The notes beneath the pieces were generated by a model, which had not been told where the DNA came from, did no database searches, and saw only the letters and a program-made list of their open reading frames with translations. This document shows, piece after piece, positions 6,236 to 6,799 of a stretch of 6,799 nt of DNA. The stretch comes from DATHVR01 sp035461175 (GTDB lineage: Bacteria > Actinomycetota > Acidimicrobiia > Spongiisociales > ZC4RG35), in the NCBI GenBank assembly GCA_035461175.1, contig DATHVR010000120.1, positions 1-6,799 on the forward strand. Reading direction: 5' to 3'. The position numbers and the translations under genes were made by a program. How positions within the stretch are numbered: the stretch's first letter is position 1; the number at the start of each line of letters is the position of its first letter.

Positions 6236-6784
6236 ATCGCTGAGTTGCGCGTGAACGGATACATCCGTGCCCCCGAGGTACGGGTGGTGGCCCCGGACGG
6301 AGAACAGATCGGGGTCAAGAAACTTGCCGAAGCCCTATGGCTGGCGGAGCAATTGGATCTCGACCTCGTCGAGGTGGCTCCCAACGCCAAACCCCCCGTG
6401 TGCCGATTGATGGACTACGGGAAGTACAAGTATGAGCAGTCCGTCCGCGACCGGGAGGCCCGCAAGAAGCAGACGCGGACCACGGTCAAGGAACTGCGCA
6501 TGAAGGTGCGGATCGGTGATCACGACTTCGAGATCAACCGGCGTAAGGCCGAGGACTTCCTCGGCGAGGGCGACAAGGTCAAGGTAACAATCCGGTTCAG
6601 GGGCCGGGAGCAGGAACGACCCGAATACGGGCGGGAACTGCTCGACCGACTCATCGAGGAACTCGGCGAACTCGCCAGCGTCGAACAGCCGCCGGCGATG
6701 GAAGGCCGCAACATGACCATGGTGCTGGCGCCGACCCGGCGCGCGCTGCGGCCCGACGCCGAGGCCTCCACAGAAGAGGAGTGA
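6236..6784 (+). CDS. infC: translation initiation factor IF-3 with ATC start codon
   Basis: Binds the 30S subunit, keeps subunits apart and checks start-codon/initiator-tRNA pairing. Reading from ATC 6236 gives 182 residues, the normal IF-3 length. The N-domain starts AELRVNGYIRAPEVRVVAPDGEQ, the usual position of the RVNxxIRxPEVR motif, and has VEVAPNAKPPVCRLMDYGKYKYE at about 45-67. A basic linker at 71-85 joins it to the C-domain, with KELRMKVRIGDHDFE, KVKVTIRFRGRE at 114-125 and EGRNMTMVLAP at 156-166. Actinobacterial and other IF-3 genes often begin with an isoleucine codon (AUU in E. coli), used for autoregulation because IF-3 rejects non-standard starts; the same logic is inferred here. 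The frame stays open upstream to 6011, but that part crosses the terminator and leader hairpins and is not conserved. rpmI follows 7 bases after the stop. Confidence 0.93.
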   Translation: MAELRVNGYIRAPEVRVVAPDGEQIGVKKLAEALWLAEQLDLDLVEVAPNAKPPVCRLMDYGKYKYEQSVRDREARKKQTRTTVKELRMKVRIGDHDFEINRRKAEDFLGEGDKVKVTIRFRGREQERPEYGRELLDRLIEELGELASVEQPPAMEGRNMTMVLAPTRRALRPDAEASTEEE

Positions 6785-6791
6785 AGAACCC

Positions 6792-6799
6792 ATGCCGAA
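6792..6799 (+). CDS. rpmI: start of ribosomal protein L35 gene (truncated by window end)
   Basis: Only ATGCCGAA is visible, which fits the conserved MPK start of L35. A GAGGAG at 6776-6781 precedes it by 10 bases, and the gene after infC is rpmI in most bacteria (infC-rpmI-rplT). The identity rests on position and two to three codons only. Confidence 0.6.

Noticed and set aside
6021..6254. 77-codon leader ORF starting ATG 6021, spanning the terminator and ending inside infC
   Set aside because: It has only a weak, too-close AGG, a lower GC share at third codon positions than the flanking genes, and no recognisable sequence. If translated it would melt the terminator, so it is worth remembering, but I cannot support it as a gene.

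Overview
The window is a compact, GC-rich, single-strand (+) stretch of housekeeping genes with almost no spacer between them. Gene order is: tail of an unidentified upstream gene, fmt, rpe, a receiver-GGDEF response regulator, ribD, ribE (riboflavin synthase), ribBA, ribH, a structured leader of about 255 bases, infC, and the first codons of rpmI. The strong GC bias, the fused RibBA, the RGHEGRGIGL version of the GTP cyclohydrolase II motif and the fmt-rpe-rib neighbourhood (reminiscent of the mycobacterial fmt-fmu-rpe-ribG region) suggest an actinobacterium. The lineage call is an inference and cannot be refined from this sequence.

Layout: positions 1-66 hold a near-perfect 46-base palindrome and probably the end of an upstream frame whose TGA overlaps the fmt ATG. 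Positions 67-5980 are a tightly packed apparent operon: gaps are 3 to 15 bases, and three junctions overlap (rpe/regulator 4 bases, ribE/ribBA 4 bases, ribBA/ribH 8 bases). Positions 5981-6235 are non-coding and look like a regulated RNA leader, with several hairpins followed by a clear intrinsic terminator. infC then begins at 6236 with an ATC codon behind a perfect AGGAGG, and rpmI starts 7 bases after the infC stop.

The rib genes together encode every dedicated enzyme from GTP plus ribulose 5-phosphate to riboflavin, apart from the separate phosphatase that dephosphorylates the RibD product. rpe fits this context because it controls the ribulose 5-phosphate pool used by the RibB half of RibBA. 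The response regulator is the odd member. Its receiver half looks intact, but its GGDEF half carries GGDDF and lacks the inhibitory RxxD site. No FMN riboswitch is visible in the window.

I see no mobile element, CRISPR array, tRNA or rRNA. No wholly new system is evident. The most interesting parts are the infC leader and non-canonical start, the divergent GGDEF regulator inside the riboflavin operon, and the palindrome ahead of fmt.
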